Shown here: positions 20,222 to 30,823 of the stretch, piece after piece | How positions within the stretch are numbered: the first letter of the stretch is position 1 | How the letters are laid out: every line of letters starts with the position of its first letter | Source of the DNA: Polytrichum commune | Taxonomy: Eukaryota > Streptophyta > Polytrichopsida > Polytrichales > Polytrichaceae | Assembly: GCA_950295325.1 (NCBI GenBank) | Contig: OX485804.1 | Coordinates: forward strand, 5,084,001-5,148,000 | DNA: 64,000 bases | Direction: 5' to 3' | Made by a program: the position numbers and the translations under genes | Notes under the pieces: model-generated | Told to the model about the DNA's origin: nothing | The model's database searches: none | Seen by the model: only the letters and a program-made list of their open reading frames with translations

Positions 20222-21220
20222 CTTTTAGGTGAGCTTCGCAAGAGCAAGGTGCTCAAAGAGGTTAAGTTGGTGGACGGATTGTTCAAGTGCAAGCAAAGTT
20301 GGGTGTATGTACCACAAGGCAAGTTGAGGCTATCGGTTTTGAAGGAGGAATTTGATAGTCCTATTGCCGGCCTTAGAGGAGAAAGAAAAAACCGCCATAG
20401 AATGATATCATGGAGGTACCATTGGCGGTGCATAAAGGAAGATATAGCCCACTTTGTGAAGGCGTGAACAAAGTGCCAAGTGAACCGAGCCTCTTACCAA
20501 AAGCAAGGCGGTTCCTTGCAACCGTTGCCTATCCCGTCGGCGCCATGGCATAGTATGTGCATGGACTTGATCACAAGTTTGCCGGAGTCACATGGGTATG
20601 ATGCCATCTTGTTGATGGTTGAGCGGTTTGCCAAGTTGGCACACATGGTGCCGATTGTGGGAACCGCCACCGCGTTGGAGACCGCATAGCCTTTTCTCAA
20701 AGGATGGTTGAGGCACCACGGGTTGCCAAGAGTGATTGTGTGGGATCAAGATCCAAAGTTCACAAGTGCATTTTCAATGCATTTCTCTAAGGAGGTCGGA
20801 ATGAAACTAAGGTTTAGCACGGCCTTGCATTCCCAAGTGGATGGGAAAGCGGAGGATGTGAATGGAGTCTTGAAGCAATACTTGAGGAACTTGGTGGGGG
20901 CGGACCAAGGAGATTTGGCGGACTATGTGGGTCGAGCGGAGTGTAATTGCAATGTAGCCACGCACTTGGCTACCAAGGGGTGGTCTTTCGTGGTGGCTTA
21001 TGGAGTGGATGCGCTCCAACCTATTAACCTAGCTCTCGAGGGGGCACATTCAACACTAGAGTTCAACCAAGATGGTGAGGATTTGGCCAAGGATGGTGAA
21101 CAAGTCTTGGAGATGACCAAGTTGTTGGTGGAGAAAGCCCGAAGGTGCTACGGAGTGCAAGTCAATGCCGGAAGACGCGAAGTGGAGAATGAGGTGGGCC
21201 AAAAGGTACGGTGTTGTTGA
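20222..21220 (+). pseudogene. E1 integrase, degenerate
   Basis: The HHCC zinc-binding part (SPIAGLRGERKNRHRM, YHWRCIKEDIAHFVKA, KCQ) is at about 20222-20480, with TGA in place of the codon after KA. The catalytic core has WHSMCMDLITSLPESHGYDA (first Asp), RVIVWDQDPKFTSAF (second Asp) and ALHSQVDGKAEDVNGVLKQY (Glu). TAG at 20687-20689 interrupts the core and is shared with E2 and E3. The rest of the core stays open to 21220. Confidence 0.8.
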
Positions 21221-21526
21221 ATGTGAACAACTTCACTTAGCCGAAAGGCCTCACTCCAAAGTTCATGTCCAAAATTGGAGCTTTGTTTTCCGTTGTGGAA
21301 CAAGTGTTCAAGGACATATATAAGTTGGAATTACCGCCAGAGATCAAAGTGCATCCGACATTTCATGTCTCATTACGAAAGTCATTATAGGACGACACCT
21401 TGTGGCCTGAACACAAGCAAGTGATTAGGCCACCTCCCGACCTTGTGGACGTCATTTGGAACATGAGGTAGGAGGGCATCCTCAAGTGTAGGAAGCCCAA
21501 GTGAAAATGAAAGAAAATGTACAAAG

Positions 21527-21670
21527 GAGTACTTGGTGAAATGGTGAGGATACCATGAGAAAGAAACCGCTTGGGTGGCGGCAAGAGACATGGTGAACAC
21601 CAATGAATTGGTGAAGCACTTTGAAGAAACTAAGGCTAAGGATTCCAATAAAATGAAGCGTAGGCATTGA
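21527..21670 (+). pseudogene. E1 C-terminal chromodomain
   Basis: Reads EYLVKW, stop, GYHEKETAWVAARDMVNTNE then LVKHFEETKAK and a terminal stop at 21668-21670. The VKW-x-GY..ETW/AW pattern is the chromodomain of plant chromoviruses, which targets insertion to certain chromatin. The TGA at 21545-21547 is also in E3. Confidence 0.8.
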
Positions 21671-22375
21671 TGAGGACATCAATCTCCTTTAGTGGGGGAG
21701 AGACGCTAGTAGCACACTTAGCTTCGAGGTTAATTACTCCACAATATGAACTTGTTCTTTGGCTTGAGGGAATAAAGTCCAAACTTTAGTGGTGCAAAGA
21801 GAAAAGTATGAGATAAGGTCCTAGTCTTGTACTTGTGCTTGGTTAGTGGAAGAGGGCGAATACATATGCCAAACTAGGTTGGGTAAGCCGAGTAATTGGG
21901 GGCCATGGCTTGGAGGGGCCTTGGATAAAACCAAGAAACTTCTTAGTTGTGGGCTTGTCCGGGCGGGGACAAGGTGATGGCGCGTGCTCATAAAAGTGCT
22001 ACCCGCGAGCTAACGAGAGTTGGCGCATGGGAGTCATGAACCCATGTCTCGAAAGAGCAAAGTGGGAACCGAGTCGGGCGGGACTTGGCATCACCCCCGT
22101 GCGATCGAGGCGTGGCTTAACAATGGAAAGCCATCTCGGAGTTGCAACCGAGACAACTTAGTGGAAGCGTTGAGGTCTCGCCTAGATGTGTCACGTTAGG
22201 CTAGTGGAGCCTAACGGGGGAGGCCCCAAAGGAGGGGCAACCCAAGTGAGTCCCAAAGTAGGTGGGTCTAGTATAGGTTAGGTCCTTGGATGAGAGATCC
22301 AAGGTCACTAACGGACCACCTAGGAACGACACCTTTGGGACTATGCCAAATTTGAAGATGCATTGTGGGGGTCGC
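21671..22375 (+). other. E1 3' untranslated region
   Basis: Non-coding tail between chromodomain and 3' LTR. It is nearly identical to 59264-59968 in E3, with only a handful of substitutions by eye. It ends at GGGGGTCGC where E2 is inserted; in E3 the sequence continues with GCCCTAAGG to the polypurine tract. Confidence 0.8.
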
Positions 22376-23348
22376 TGTCGCGCACCTCTCCATGAGGAGT
22401 GCCCGAAACACCATGGGCACAAGGGGGACCCCGGAGTGACACCCGGGACTTGTGGCGCCGTTGGTGAGAGGGCCCAAATGATCCTAGTGTGGGTGAGGGC
22501 CCCGGGCGTTGGGAACGCCTCCCACCCACGAAGACTAGGAGGCACAAGGGTAAGGCCATGAGCTATGCGTAGCTCATGGCGTGGTGATTCTAGAAAGCTC
22601 AAGAACACCTCAATCGGAGGTGTGAGCTAGGAGTTATGGCCATTTGAGTGGGGCGCTGTCCCGGGACAGCGCCCTGGTACAGCAGTGCCTGGGAGTGATT
22701 CCCGGGACTGCCAAGGTTCAAACAGGCATAACTTCCTCAATACTTGCCCGAATGGGGCAAGTGAGGAGTCCATCGGCATCTACGTGAAGCGTAGATGAAG
22801 ATGGAGTGGTTGATTGTTATGATGAGACATCATACAAGGAAGTTATGATGGTCTGAAGCTGCTGGGGGGGTTCTAGGCCAAGCAGCTAAAGGAAAATGTC
22901 CACTTGGCCCCAACTCTTGGTAGAGAGACAAGAGGTTGGTTGACGGTGGGGTAGGGGCCCCGCGTGAAGTCCTAGAGGCTTATATGGGTGAGGTGGTGTG
23001 GCCTCACCCACCCGAGGCCGAACGGCACGGCCTCCATGGGCATTGGCCCATTGTGAGGCCATAGTTGCCTAGTATGGTTCGGGTTGTTGTAGTGTTGCTC
23101 CGGCAACGCGATGATCAACATAGGATTGGACTTCCATGGATGGAAGTCCACATTGGGGAAATGGGTTACCGATTAAGGGGTGAGTCCCAAAAGCAAAGTA
23201 GGAGGGTTGGTTCCCTCCTATGAACTATTGGTCCGGGGTAAGAGGAGCTATCCATTAGCATGGCGGAATGCGAATGGTTAGCGCTCGTAACCTTTGCTAG
23301 AAACGAAAATTGGCAAGATTATTAAGGGACCTAGCAAGGGTTGCGACA
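22376..23348 (+). repeat. E2 5' LTR (LTR B, 973 bp)
   Basis: TGTCGC...GCGACA, directly followed by CTTGGTATCAGAGC. Being followed by a primer site shows it is a 5' LTR and not the 3' LTR of E1. It shares the hairpin array of LTR A. Confidence 0.95.
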
Positions 23349-24021
23349 CTTGGTATCAGAGCAGGGTTCCAATATTTGAGCTAGCACTTTGAGGGAAGCA
23401 TGGCTATCAAATAAGCGGGTTATGATGGTGACCCGGGGTTTCCAAAAGATTGTGAGGCTCAAATTGGAACAAAGATCATGTGTAAATGGAATTTGACCAT
23501 ACCATTGGTTCTAATGACAATGGTGGGCATGAGGGTGGATTTGGTAAGGAAAATGGAGGAGTGCTTTGAAAAGGGTTCCCCCAAACCTCAAAAAACATTT
23601 GGGGCCTAGAATACCGAAAGCACCCAAAACCTTGGAGGGCATTAATGTTGGATTGAAATTTCAATTCGAGATGCTTCGAAGGTTCGGATGTTGAAATGAA
23701 CTTGGTGCTAATGAGGCACCCGGGGCCTCTTAAGGCCTATGTGCGCTATTCAAACGCACAAATGAAGGATACACCTAAAATGGACGAGCTTTCTAAGAAA
23801 TGCATCGTTTTAGGTGGGGTTTTAAAAGCAGGTGGTGGATGCCTTGTTTAAGTCCCTAAGGCCTCTTGAGGACATGGTGGGGACCATCAAGTTTGCAAGA
23901 GCATTGAAGACAATGGTCCCAAAGAGAAGTTTGGTGACGCATCACTACAAGTGGCTTTAGCCAAAGTAGGTCCCAAAGAAATGAATGCAAATTGTTTGGT
24001 CCATTTTACTTAGGCAAAACA
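23349..24021 (+). pseudogene. E2 primer site and gag 5' part
   Basis: Primer site at 23349-23362, then ATG with an early TAA as in E1, and the same PLKAYVRYSNAQMKDTP stretch. The sequence breaks off at TTAGGCAAAACA, the E3 target site. Confidence 0.6.
24017..24021. repeat. Left 5 bp target-site duplication of E3
   Basis: AAACA, exactly repeated at 61063-61067 after LTR D. The undisturbed site in E3 itself (near 25676) reads GGCAAAACATGTTGGTGCC. Confidence 0.95.
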
Positions 24022-25006
24022 TGTCGCGCACCTCTCCATGAGGAGTGCCCGAAACACCATGGGCACAAGGGGGACCCCGGAGTGACACCCGGGACTTGTG
24101 GCGCCGTTGGTGAAAGGGCCCAAGTGATCCTAGTGTGGGTGAGGGCCCCGGGCGTTGGGAACGCCTCCCACCCACGGAGACTAGGAGGCACAAGGGTAAG
24201 GCCATGAGCTATGCGTAGCTCATGGCGTGGTGATTCTAGAATGATTCTAGAATGCTCAAGAACACCTCAATCGGAGGTGTGAGCTAGGAGTTATGGCCAT
24301 TTGAGTGGGGCGCTGTCCCGGGACAGCGCCCTGGTACAGCAGTGCCTGGGAGTGATTCCCAGGACTGCCAAGGTTCAAACAGGCATAACTTCCTCACCAC
24401 TTGGCCGAATGGGGCAAGTCAGGAGTCCATCGGCATCTACGTGAAGCGTAGATGAAGATGGAGTGGTCAAGTGTTAGCATTCAACATCATACAAGGAAGT
24501 TATGATGGTCTGAAGCTGCTGGGGGCTTCTAGGCCCAGCGGCTAAGGGAAAATGTCCACTTGGCCCCAACTCTTGGTAGAGAGACAAGAGGTTGGTTGAC
24601 GGTGGGGTAGGGGCCCCGCGTAGAGTCCTAGAGGCTTATATGGGTGAGGTGGTGTGGCCTCACCCACCCGAGGCCGAACGGCACGGCCTCCATGGGCATT
24701 GGCCCAATGTGAGGCCATAGTTGCCTAGTATGGTTCGGGTTGTTGTAGTGTTGCTCCGGCAACGCGATGATCAACATCGGATTGGACTTCCATGGATGGA
24801 AGTCCACATTGGGGAAATGGGTTACCGATTAAGGGGTGAGTCCCGAAAGCAAAGTAGGAGGGTTGGTTCCCTCCTATGAACTATAAGGTCCGGGGTAGGA
24901 GGAGCTAATCATTAGCATGGCGGAATGCGAATGGTTAGCGCTCGTAACCTTTGCTAGAATTGAAAATTGGCAAGATTGTGAAGGGGGCCTAGCAAGGGTT
25001 GCGACA
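24022..25006 (+). repeat. E3 5' LTR (LTR C, 985 bp)
   Basis: TGTCGC...GCGACA. Differs from LTR A and B by a 12 bp duplication near 24230-24253. Followed by primer site CGTGGTATCAGAGC, whose second base differs from the other copies. Confidence 0.95.
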
Positions 25007-25057
25007 CGTGGTATCAGAGCAGGGTTCCAAGTTTTGAGCTCACACTTTGAGGGAAAC

Positions 25058-26120
25058 ATGGGTATCAAAAATGCGGGTTATGATGGTGAGCCCGGGGTTT
25101 CCAAAAGGTTGTGAGGCTCAAATTGGAACAAGGATCATGTGCAAGTGGAATTTGACCATACCATTGGTTCTAATGACAATGGTGGGCATGAGGGTGGATT
25201 TGGTAAGGAAAATGGAGGAGTGCTTTGAAAAGGGCTCCCGCAAACCTCAAAAAACATTTGGGGCCTAGAATACCGAAAGCACCCAAAACCTTGGAGGGCA
25301 TTATTGTTGGATTGAAATTCCAATTCGAAATGCTTGGAAGGTATTGATGTTGGAATGAATTTGGTGCTAATGAGGCACCCGGGGCCTCTTAAGGCCTATG
25401 TGCGCTATTCAAACTCACAAATGAAGGATACACCTAAAACGGACGAGGTTTCTAAGAAATGCATCCTTTTAGGTGGGGTTTTAAAAGCGGGTGGTGGATG
25501 CCTTGTTTAAGTCCCCAAGGCTTCTTGAGGACATGGTGGGGACCATCAAGTTTGCAAGAGCATTGAAGCCGATGGTCCCAAAGAGAAGTTCGGCGGCGCA
25601 TCACCACAAGTGGCTTTAGCCAAAGTAGGTCCCAAAGAAATGAGTGCAAATTGTTTGGTCCATTTTACTTAGGCAAAACATGTTGGTGCCGCGGACGGAA
25701 TGTTGAAAGGTGGCTTTATGCTTCCAAAGCAAATCATACTTGTGCCGCGGATGGAATGTTGGGAGGTGGGTTTGTCCTACCAAGGCAATTCATGTTCGTG
25801 CCGCGGACGGAGTGTGGGAAGGTGGCTTTGTGCTACCAAGGCAAAACATGTTTGTTTTGCGGACAAATTATTAGAAATTGGTTTTGTGGCACCAAACCAA
25901 TTTGTCCCGCGGACGAAATGTTTAAAGTTGGCTTTGCGGACCAAGCCAAGCCAAGTTGCCGAGGACCAAATGTTGGACGATGGCTTTGTGGCCAAGGCTA
26001 GTAGCCTTAAGCCGAGGCCAAGTATTTTGTACCTTGAGGCTCAAATGAATGGGAGGCTTGTCTCATGGGTTGACAAAGAGTTAAGGCATTCTTTCATGAC
26101 CCCAAAGCTCACAAGGGAGT
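25058..26120 (+). pseudogene. E3 gag, degenerate
   Basis: ATG at 25058 reads MGIKNAGYDGEPGVSKRL before a stop; E1 and E2 stop after four codons. The PLKAYVRYSN region is near 25385-25460. From about 25679 to 25990 it has four or five imperfect units with CCGCGGACGGAATGTTG and CCAAGGCAAAACATG, one reading KTCLFCGQIIRNWFCG, a likely decayed and multiplied zinc-knuckle stretch. Confidence 0.55.
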
Positions 26121-26126
26121 TGGGGT

Positions 26127-26516
26127 TTGCCGATTGGTAGAGTGGTGAAGCCCACCAAGGTGCGGTTTGGAAAGGGCGAACCGCATGAGACGAAGGAGGT
26201 CGCGATGCATGTAACCTTTCAATGTGGGACATTGGATTTTTGTCAAAATTTCACACCATGTGAAATAGATGAATTGCATGTCATTGTGAAGGCCGCCTTC
26301 TTTGAAACTCACATGATAGATGTGAGGTGCAAGCCGGTATGCTTGCGGTGCATTATGATGTATCATAATGGCAAAGAATTGAAGTTCAAATTGACAAGGA
26401 CTCCTATGGTAGGAGGACCCGAGTCGAATTTGGTCTTAAGAGACCAAATGAAAAATAGAAAACATAATGGTCGTGGTTCAATTGGAGCAACTCCAAGGAA
26501 CGTATGGGGAGGCTAG
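26127..26516 (+). pseudogene. E3 protease remnant
   Basis: The longest open version of this segment: HVTFQCGTLDFCQNF, CEIDELHVIV, FFETHMIDVRCKPVCLRCI, HNGKELKFKLTRTP. It fits the C-terminal half of a gypsy protease (family motif NFT-C-ID then ILGNTF) with the active-site half lost. Confidence 0.55.
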
Positions 26517-26832
26517 GAAAGATGGGCCTCCCCCAAACCACATTGGTGGGATGTTGGTGAGATACAAGGATGTATTCACCAATGTGTTGCCCAAAAAGTT
26601 ACCGCCAAGGAGTGAAAAATAACTTTGCTCAACGAGAGATTGAGTTCTTGAGGTAGGTAGTGACAAAGGAAGTTGGTGGATAAACATGAAGAATGTCAAG
26701 GCAATCCAAGAGGAGAATTGGCCCTTCATTCAAAAGGGGCTTAGGTCATTTGTTGGCCTAGCCAACTACTACCACCACTTCATTTGAGAGTTTTTGAAGG
26801 TTGCTAGGACCTTACTAAACTTATTGAGGAAA
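26517..26832 (+). pseudogene. E3 reverse transcriptase stub
   Basis: VRYKDVFTNVLPKKLPPRSE near 26550-26615 is followed by SFVGLANYYHHFI near 26745-26785. The intervening palm domain is absent, as in E1 and E2. Confidence 0.7.
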
Positions 26833-27730
26833 ATGGCTATTCCAAGAGTGGGATGAGCCTTGTCACCAAGCCTTTGGGGAGCTCAAGAGCAAGTTCTCTT
26901 CACAAGATGTGGTTAAGTTTTCGAGTTTTCATAAGCATTTTAAGGTGCACATGGAGACAAAGGACTTTACCAATGGCGGATGTTGATCCAAGATAGATGA
27001 CCATTGCTTATGGGAGCATTAAGCTCCATGGTTGTCGAACCTTGTCCGGCTTGTGCAAGAAATGGTTATCCCAAAAGTGGCATGAGCCTTGCCACAAAGC
27101 CTTTGGGAAGCTTGAGAGCAAGTTCTCTTCGCCGCCCGTGCTCAAGTTCCCGGCGTTTGACAAACCTTTTGATGTGCATACGGGGGCGAGTAACTTTACC
27201 ATTGGCGGATGTTCATCCAAGATGGATGCCCATTGCATATGGGAGCATTAAGCTTAATGGTTGTCGAACCTAGTGCGACTTGTGAAAGAAAGGGCTATCC
27301 CAAGAGTGGGATGAGCCTTGTCCCAAAGTCTTTGGGGAGCTTAAGACGAAGTTCTCTTTGCCGCCCGTGTTCAAGTCGCGGAGCTTGATAAACCCTTTGA
27401 GGCGCATACGGGGGCGAGTGAGTTCACCATTGGCGGATGTTGATGCAAGATGGATGGCCATTGCATATGAGAGCATGAAGCTCGATGGTTGTCCCACTTT
27501 GTCCGACTTGTGGAAGAATGGCTATCCCAAGAGTGGGATGATGCTTGTCACGAGTCTTTGGGGAGCTTAAGACCAAGTTCTCTTCGCCGCCCGTGTTCAA
27601 GTTCGCGGAGCTTGACAAACCTTTTGAGGTGCATACGGGGGTGAATAACTTTGCCAATGGTGGATTGTTGATGTAAGATGGATGGCCATTGCACATGGCG
27701 GCGTGAAGCTCGATGGTTGTCAAAAAAAGA
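26833..27730 (+). repeat. E3 tandem RT-thumb/RNase H array, four units of about 229 bp
   Basis: Units start near 26833, 27062, 27291 and 27518. Each ends in a KPFxVHTGAS-type motif with Gly replacing the catalytic Asp, except that the first is more diverged. Confidence 0.85.
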
Positions 27731-28472
27731 CAACCAACTCATGACAAAGAACTTCTTTGCCGTAGTGCATTGCTTGAAGATGTGGCGACACTATTTGGGG
27801 TCACACAAAGGAAAGGTCTACATGGATAATGTGTCCTAAAAGAATTTTCACAAACAAGCGCAAGTGAGCGCCAAGTCATTGCGGTGGCATGATAGTTTGG
27901 CGCTTATGAAGGTGGATTTGATCCACAAACCGGACCGTGGAAATGTGGTGCCGGATGCGCTTAGTAGACCGGAAGAGTTCCAAGCAATGAGAACCATCCA
28001 AACCTTATGGCTAATGTGTGCCGGCGAAGGAAACTTGTGATGCAAGATACGGGAGGGGTAAATTAACTACCCCAAACCACAAATGCTTTTAGGTGAGCTT
28101 TGCAAGAGCAAGGTGCTCAAAGAAGTTAAGTTGGTGGATGGATTGTTCAAGTGTAAGCAAACTTGGGTGTATGTGCCACAAGGCAAGTTGAGGCTATCCG
28201 TTTGGAAGGAAGAATGTGATAGTCCTATTGCCGGCCATAGAGGAGAAAGAAAAAACCGCCATAGAATGATATCATGGAGGTACCATTGGCGGTGCATAAA
28301 GGAAGATATAGCCCACTTTGTGAAGGCTTGAATCAAAGTGCCAAGTGAACCAAGCCTCTTACCAAAAGCAAGGCGGTTTCTTGCAACCGTTGCCTATCCC
28401 GTCGGCGCCATGGCATAGTATGTGCATGGACTTGATCACAAGTTTGCCGGAGTCACATGGGTATGATGCCAT
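27731..28472 (+). pseudogene. E3 RNase H C-terminus and integrase N-terminal part
   Basis: AVVHCLKMWRHYLGSH, RWHDSLALMKVDLIHK and NVVPDALSRPEEFQAM (to about 28000) are followed by the integrase zinc region ECDSPIAGHRGERKNRHRM with YHWRCIKEDIAHFVKA (28083-28331). A frameshift lies at the KAW-KCQ junction near 28330. The core starts WHSMCMDLITSLPESHGYDA and is cut by the CACTA element after GATGCCAT at 28472. Confidence 0.75.
28470..28472. repeat. Left 3 bp target-site duplication (CAT) of the CACTA element
   Basis: E1 shows the empty site as GATGCCATCTTGTTGATGG. Here CAT precedes CACTAG, and CAT at 58198-58200 follows CTAGTG. Confidence 0.95.
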
Positions 28473-28542
28473 CACTAGTAGAAAACATGGTTAAAAAAAA
28501 CCGCAGTCGTTTTTCTATTGCGGTTCTTTTGACCACTATTTT
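28473..28542 (+). repeat. CACTA left terminal inverted repeat (70 bp)
   Basis: Starts CACTAGTAGAAAACATGG. It holds an internal palindrome, AACCGCA then TGCGGTT, that can fold each TIR into a hairpin. Compared with the right TIR there are two substitutions (CCGCAG/CCACAG and ACTATT/ACTGTT). Confidence 0.95.
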
Positions 28543-30823
28543 AATAGTTTTTTTGGGGGGGCGATAATTACCAATATTGGGTCACTGTCATTCAAGGTTT
28601 TAACTGTTTACACATTCATAGATCATTTCTCTTTATATTCTGTGTATATGCATTTGCGTGCAATTAATTTTTGGAAACTTAATGTCTTCACACATCCTTT
28701 ACGTACGTAAAATATATATATATGTCTGGGTTAGTTTAGGTACGTACGTATCAGCAAGTGTTTGGTGCCTTTTGCAAAGAGTAAACATTGATTCGGAGTT
28801 AATTTGAAATCACAGTCCCATGTCATTCCATGAGCTATATATATGACTTTCAGGAGATATGCAATTGCTTGCCAAGTCCGTATTATGTCAATACACAGGT
28901 ATGTCTTCGATTGCCTCTGCAACAATTAATGCACACCTGGGGAGAACCGGCAGTTGGTTACAAATGGTCCGGATGAAGTGGAAATACGACCATTCGAAGT
29001 TGAAGACTGCAGAAAAGGGGCCTACCATGGAGTAGGAATTTATGAAATATACCCTATTTTTATGAAGGAAATGGCAAGTTTGTTAACACATAACCGGTCC
29101 GACTTGCAAACCCGCGGATCTCATCCAATCGTGCCCAATGCGCTCTTAGATCGATGTTCTTCAATTCCTACGCGTGTTTCAATCGACCAACAGTGCACAC
29201 ACTCCCTTTAATTGTGGGACGGGTTTGTCCTATATTGACTGCCACTCACACCGAAATGCTCCTACGTATTGGGTTCAGCCCTAGCTGCAATGACGATGGC
29301 TGTCCAGTGCCTGTTGGAAACATGTGGCATTTGGATGCAACTTGTAGTCAAAATACAGTTGCAGCCAACTTGCACTGTCTTCTGAAAACGAGTGTCACTC
29401 GATTTCCACTGTCTTCTGAAAACGAGTGTCGAGTCACTCGATTTCCACTGGCACTGGAAATCGAGTGACACTCGATTTCCGTTGACACCCGCAATGCGTT
29501 GTGCCTCAAGCGGACTGAACCCAAAAACGATTGCGACATGCATTCAACCTACACTCGAATGCTACTTGCTCTTGTATTCAAATCATAGATTACAAATGGG
29601 ACAGGTCAATGAGCAAGGGACACTGGAATTGAAAAAAATGGTCTGTACAATGGTTGCAATGATAACTACATTCCCATGAAAGAAAGTCGTGCACAAAATT
29701 ACACACATACATGTCTATCAAGCGTCATAGTCTGCACACAAACTTCACATCATACATTTCAGCGATATGAATATTTTGGGCAACATACTAGAGTTTCATT
29801 GTTTGGCAACTCCAATGAAGCTCAGTAACATTATCCGCCATGCTCAGTTAATACTGCGTCCCACATCTCTCAAAGTCTCAATGCAACTACATTCAATGGT
29901 CCCAATATGTTTGAACCTTTCTTCTCTGAAAAATGAACTACTGTGGATGACATGTTCCAACACGTACAAATTTGCTATTGAATCTATGGCCACATTTCGA
30001 ACATTGAGCAGAGAACAGGATTGGCGTTCCGGGTCCAGGATGCTGTAGCGCTTCAAAGCCGCTGCCACAGTCCATAGAGTTCCAGACTTGCCAATCTGCA
30101 CAAATAATTACACTTTCAGGATTTATGCTTTGTACACTAAACAACTCCACATTTAGTGACTGTCATAACAAGTAGATACAAGGCAAGAGTTTAGTGGAGC
30201 TTGTCATTTACTCTGCAAAGTATACAGCTCCAAGTCCAAGTATCAGAAGGAACCTTACACTAGACTCACTATAAATTGATGCAAATACTGCATGAATAGG
30301 ATAATTGCCATGTCATCTCCTTAACAAGTTAAAAATTACATCACATATTAATATCTATTTGAAGACAATTCAAACGAACAAAAAACGCCCACAATGCAAG
30401 CACGGATCATGTAAAAACAACTGGCACGAATAACGAGTCGAAATTTTACCTGGAGAGGAGGAGTTCATAGCACCCCAATCTGGAAAGGCCGGTTAGATGA
30501 ACACATGCGTGTCTCTGTATATGAAGAATACAATGATTCGATTTCAAATTTATGGAGTCAGGTTGAATGTAGCTAGACATGAAACCCAAACATGGCATGC
30601 CTACATTCAACCTGAAACCATAAACTTGACCTCAAATCAAGTTTAGCAACCCCCAAGGACAACAGACCTCGGATCCGAGGCCTTCTGCAAAGTAGCCTAT
30701 TTCGATCCACAGTAAGTCAAGTTTGGAATGGTGATTGAGATGCACCCTCTTGACTTTCAAAGACATTCAAGCCTGAAACTGAGCCACATGAAAAGATGAT
30801 TGCAAGGTCTTCTGAAAGCCTAC
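28543..30823. other. CACTA left subterminal region, non-coding
   Basis: No convincing gene. A cluster of CACTCGATTTCC motifs in both orientations lies at about 29393-29482, including a perfect 12+1+12 bp palindrome at 29456-29480. Open frames here are short and not supported. RNA-like text around 29844-30110 on the minus strand (QIGKSGTLWTVAAALKRYS) may be another captured fragment that I cannot identify. Confidence 0.6.
29456..29480. repeat. 25 bp perfect palindrome in the CACTA subterminal region
   Basis: GGAAATCGAGTG, one A, CACTCGATTTCC. Two further CACTCGATTTCCACTG copies lie just upstream. Such repeated subterminal motifs are where TNPA-type proteins bind in En/Spm; binding here is inference. 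Confidence 0.8.

Larger units (their letters stand above)
16161..22375 (+). mobile_element. E1: Ty3/gypsy chromovirus, 5' LTR and internal region, interrupted by E2
   Basis: A full 5' LTR, tRNA-iMet-type primer site, degenerate gag, protease, RT stub, RNase H, integrase and chromodomain follow in the Ty3/gypsy order. The 3' end is missing from the window because E2 is inserted at 22376. The five bases before the LTR (GTGAA, 16156-16160) are the expected TSD. All domains carry stops, so E1 cannot encode its own proteins. Confidence 0.85.
22376..24021 (+). mobile_element. E2: chromovirus copy, 5' LTR and start of internal region, interrupted by E3
   Basis: The LTR starts at 22376 within E1's 3' region. 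It is followed by a primer site and gag-like sequence and broken at 24021 by E3. E2 resumes at 61063. GTCGC (22371-22375) is the expected left TSD; the right copy should lie outside the window. Confidence 0.85.

Noticed and set aside
22376-23348. LTR B as the 3' LTR of E1
   Set aside because: It is followed by a primer-binding site and gag, lacks the last 110 bp and polypurine tract upstream that E3 has, and so is the 5' LTR of a separate element.
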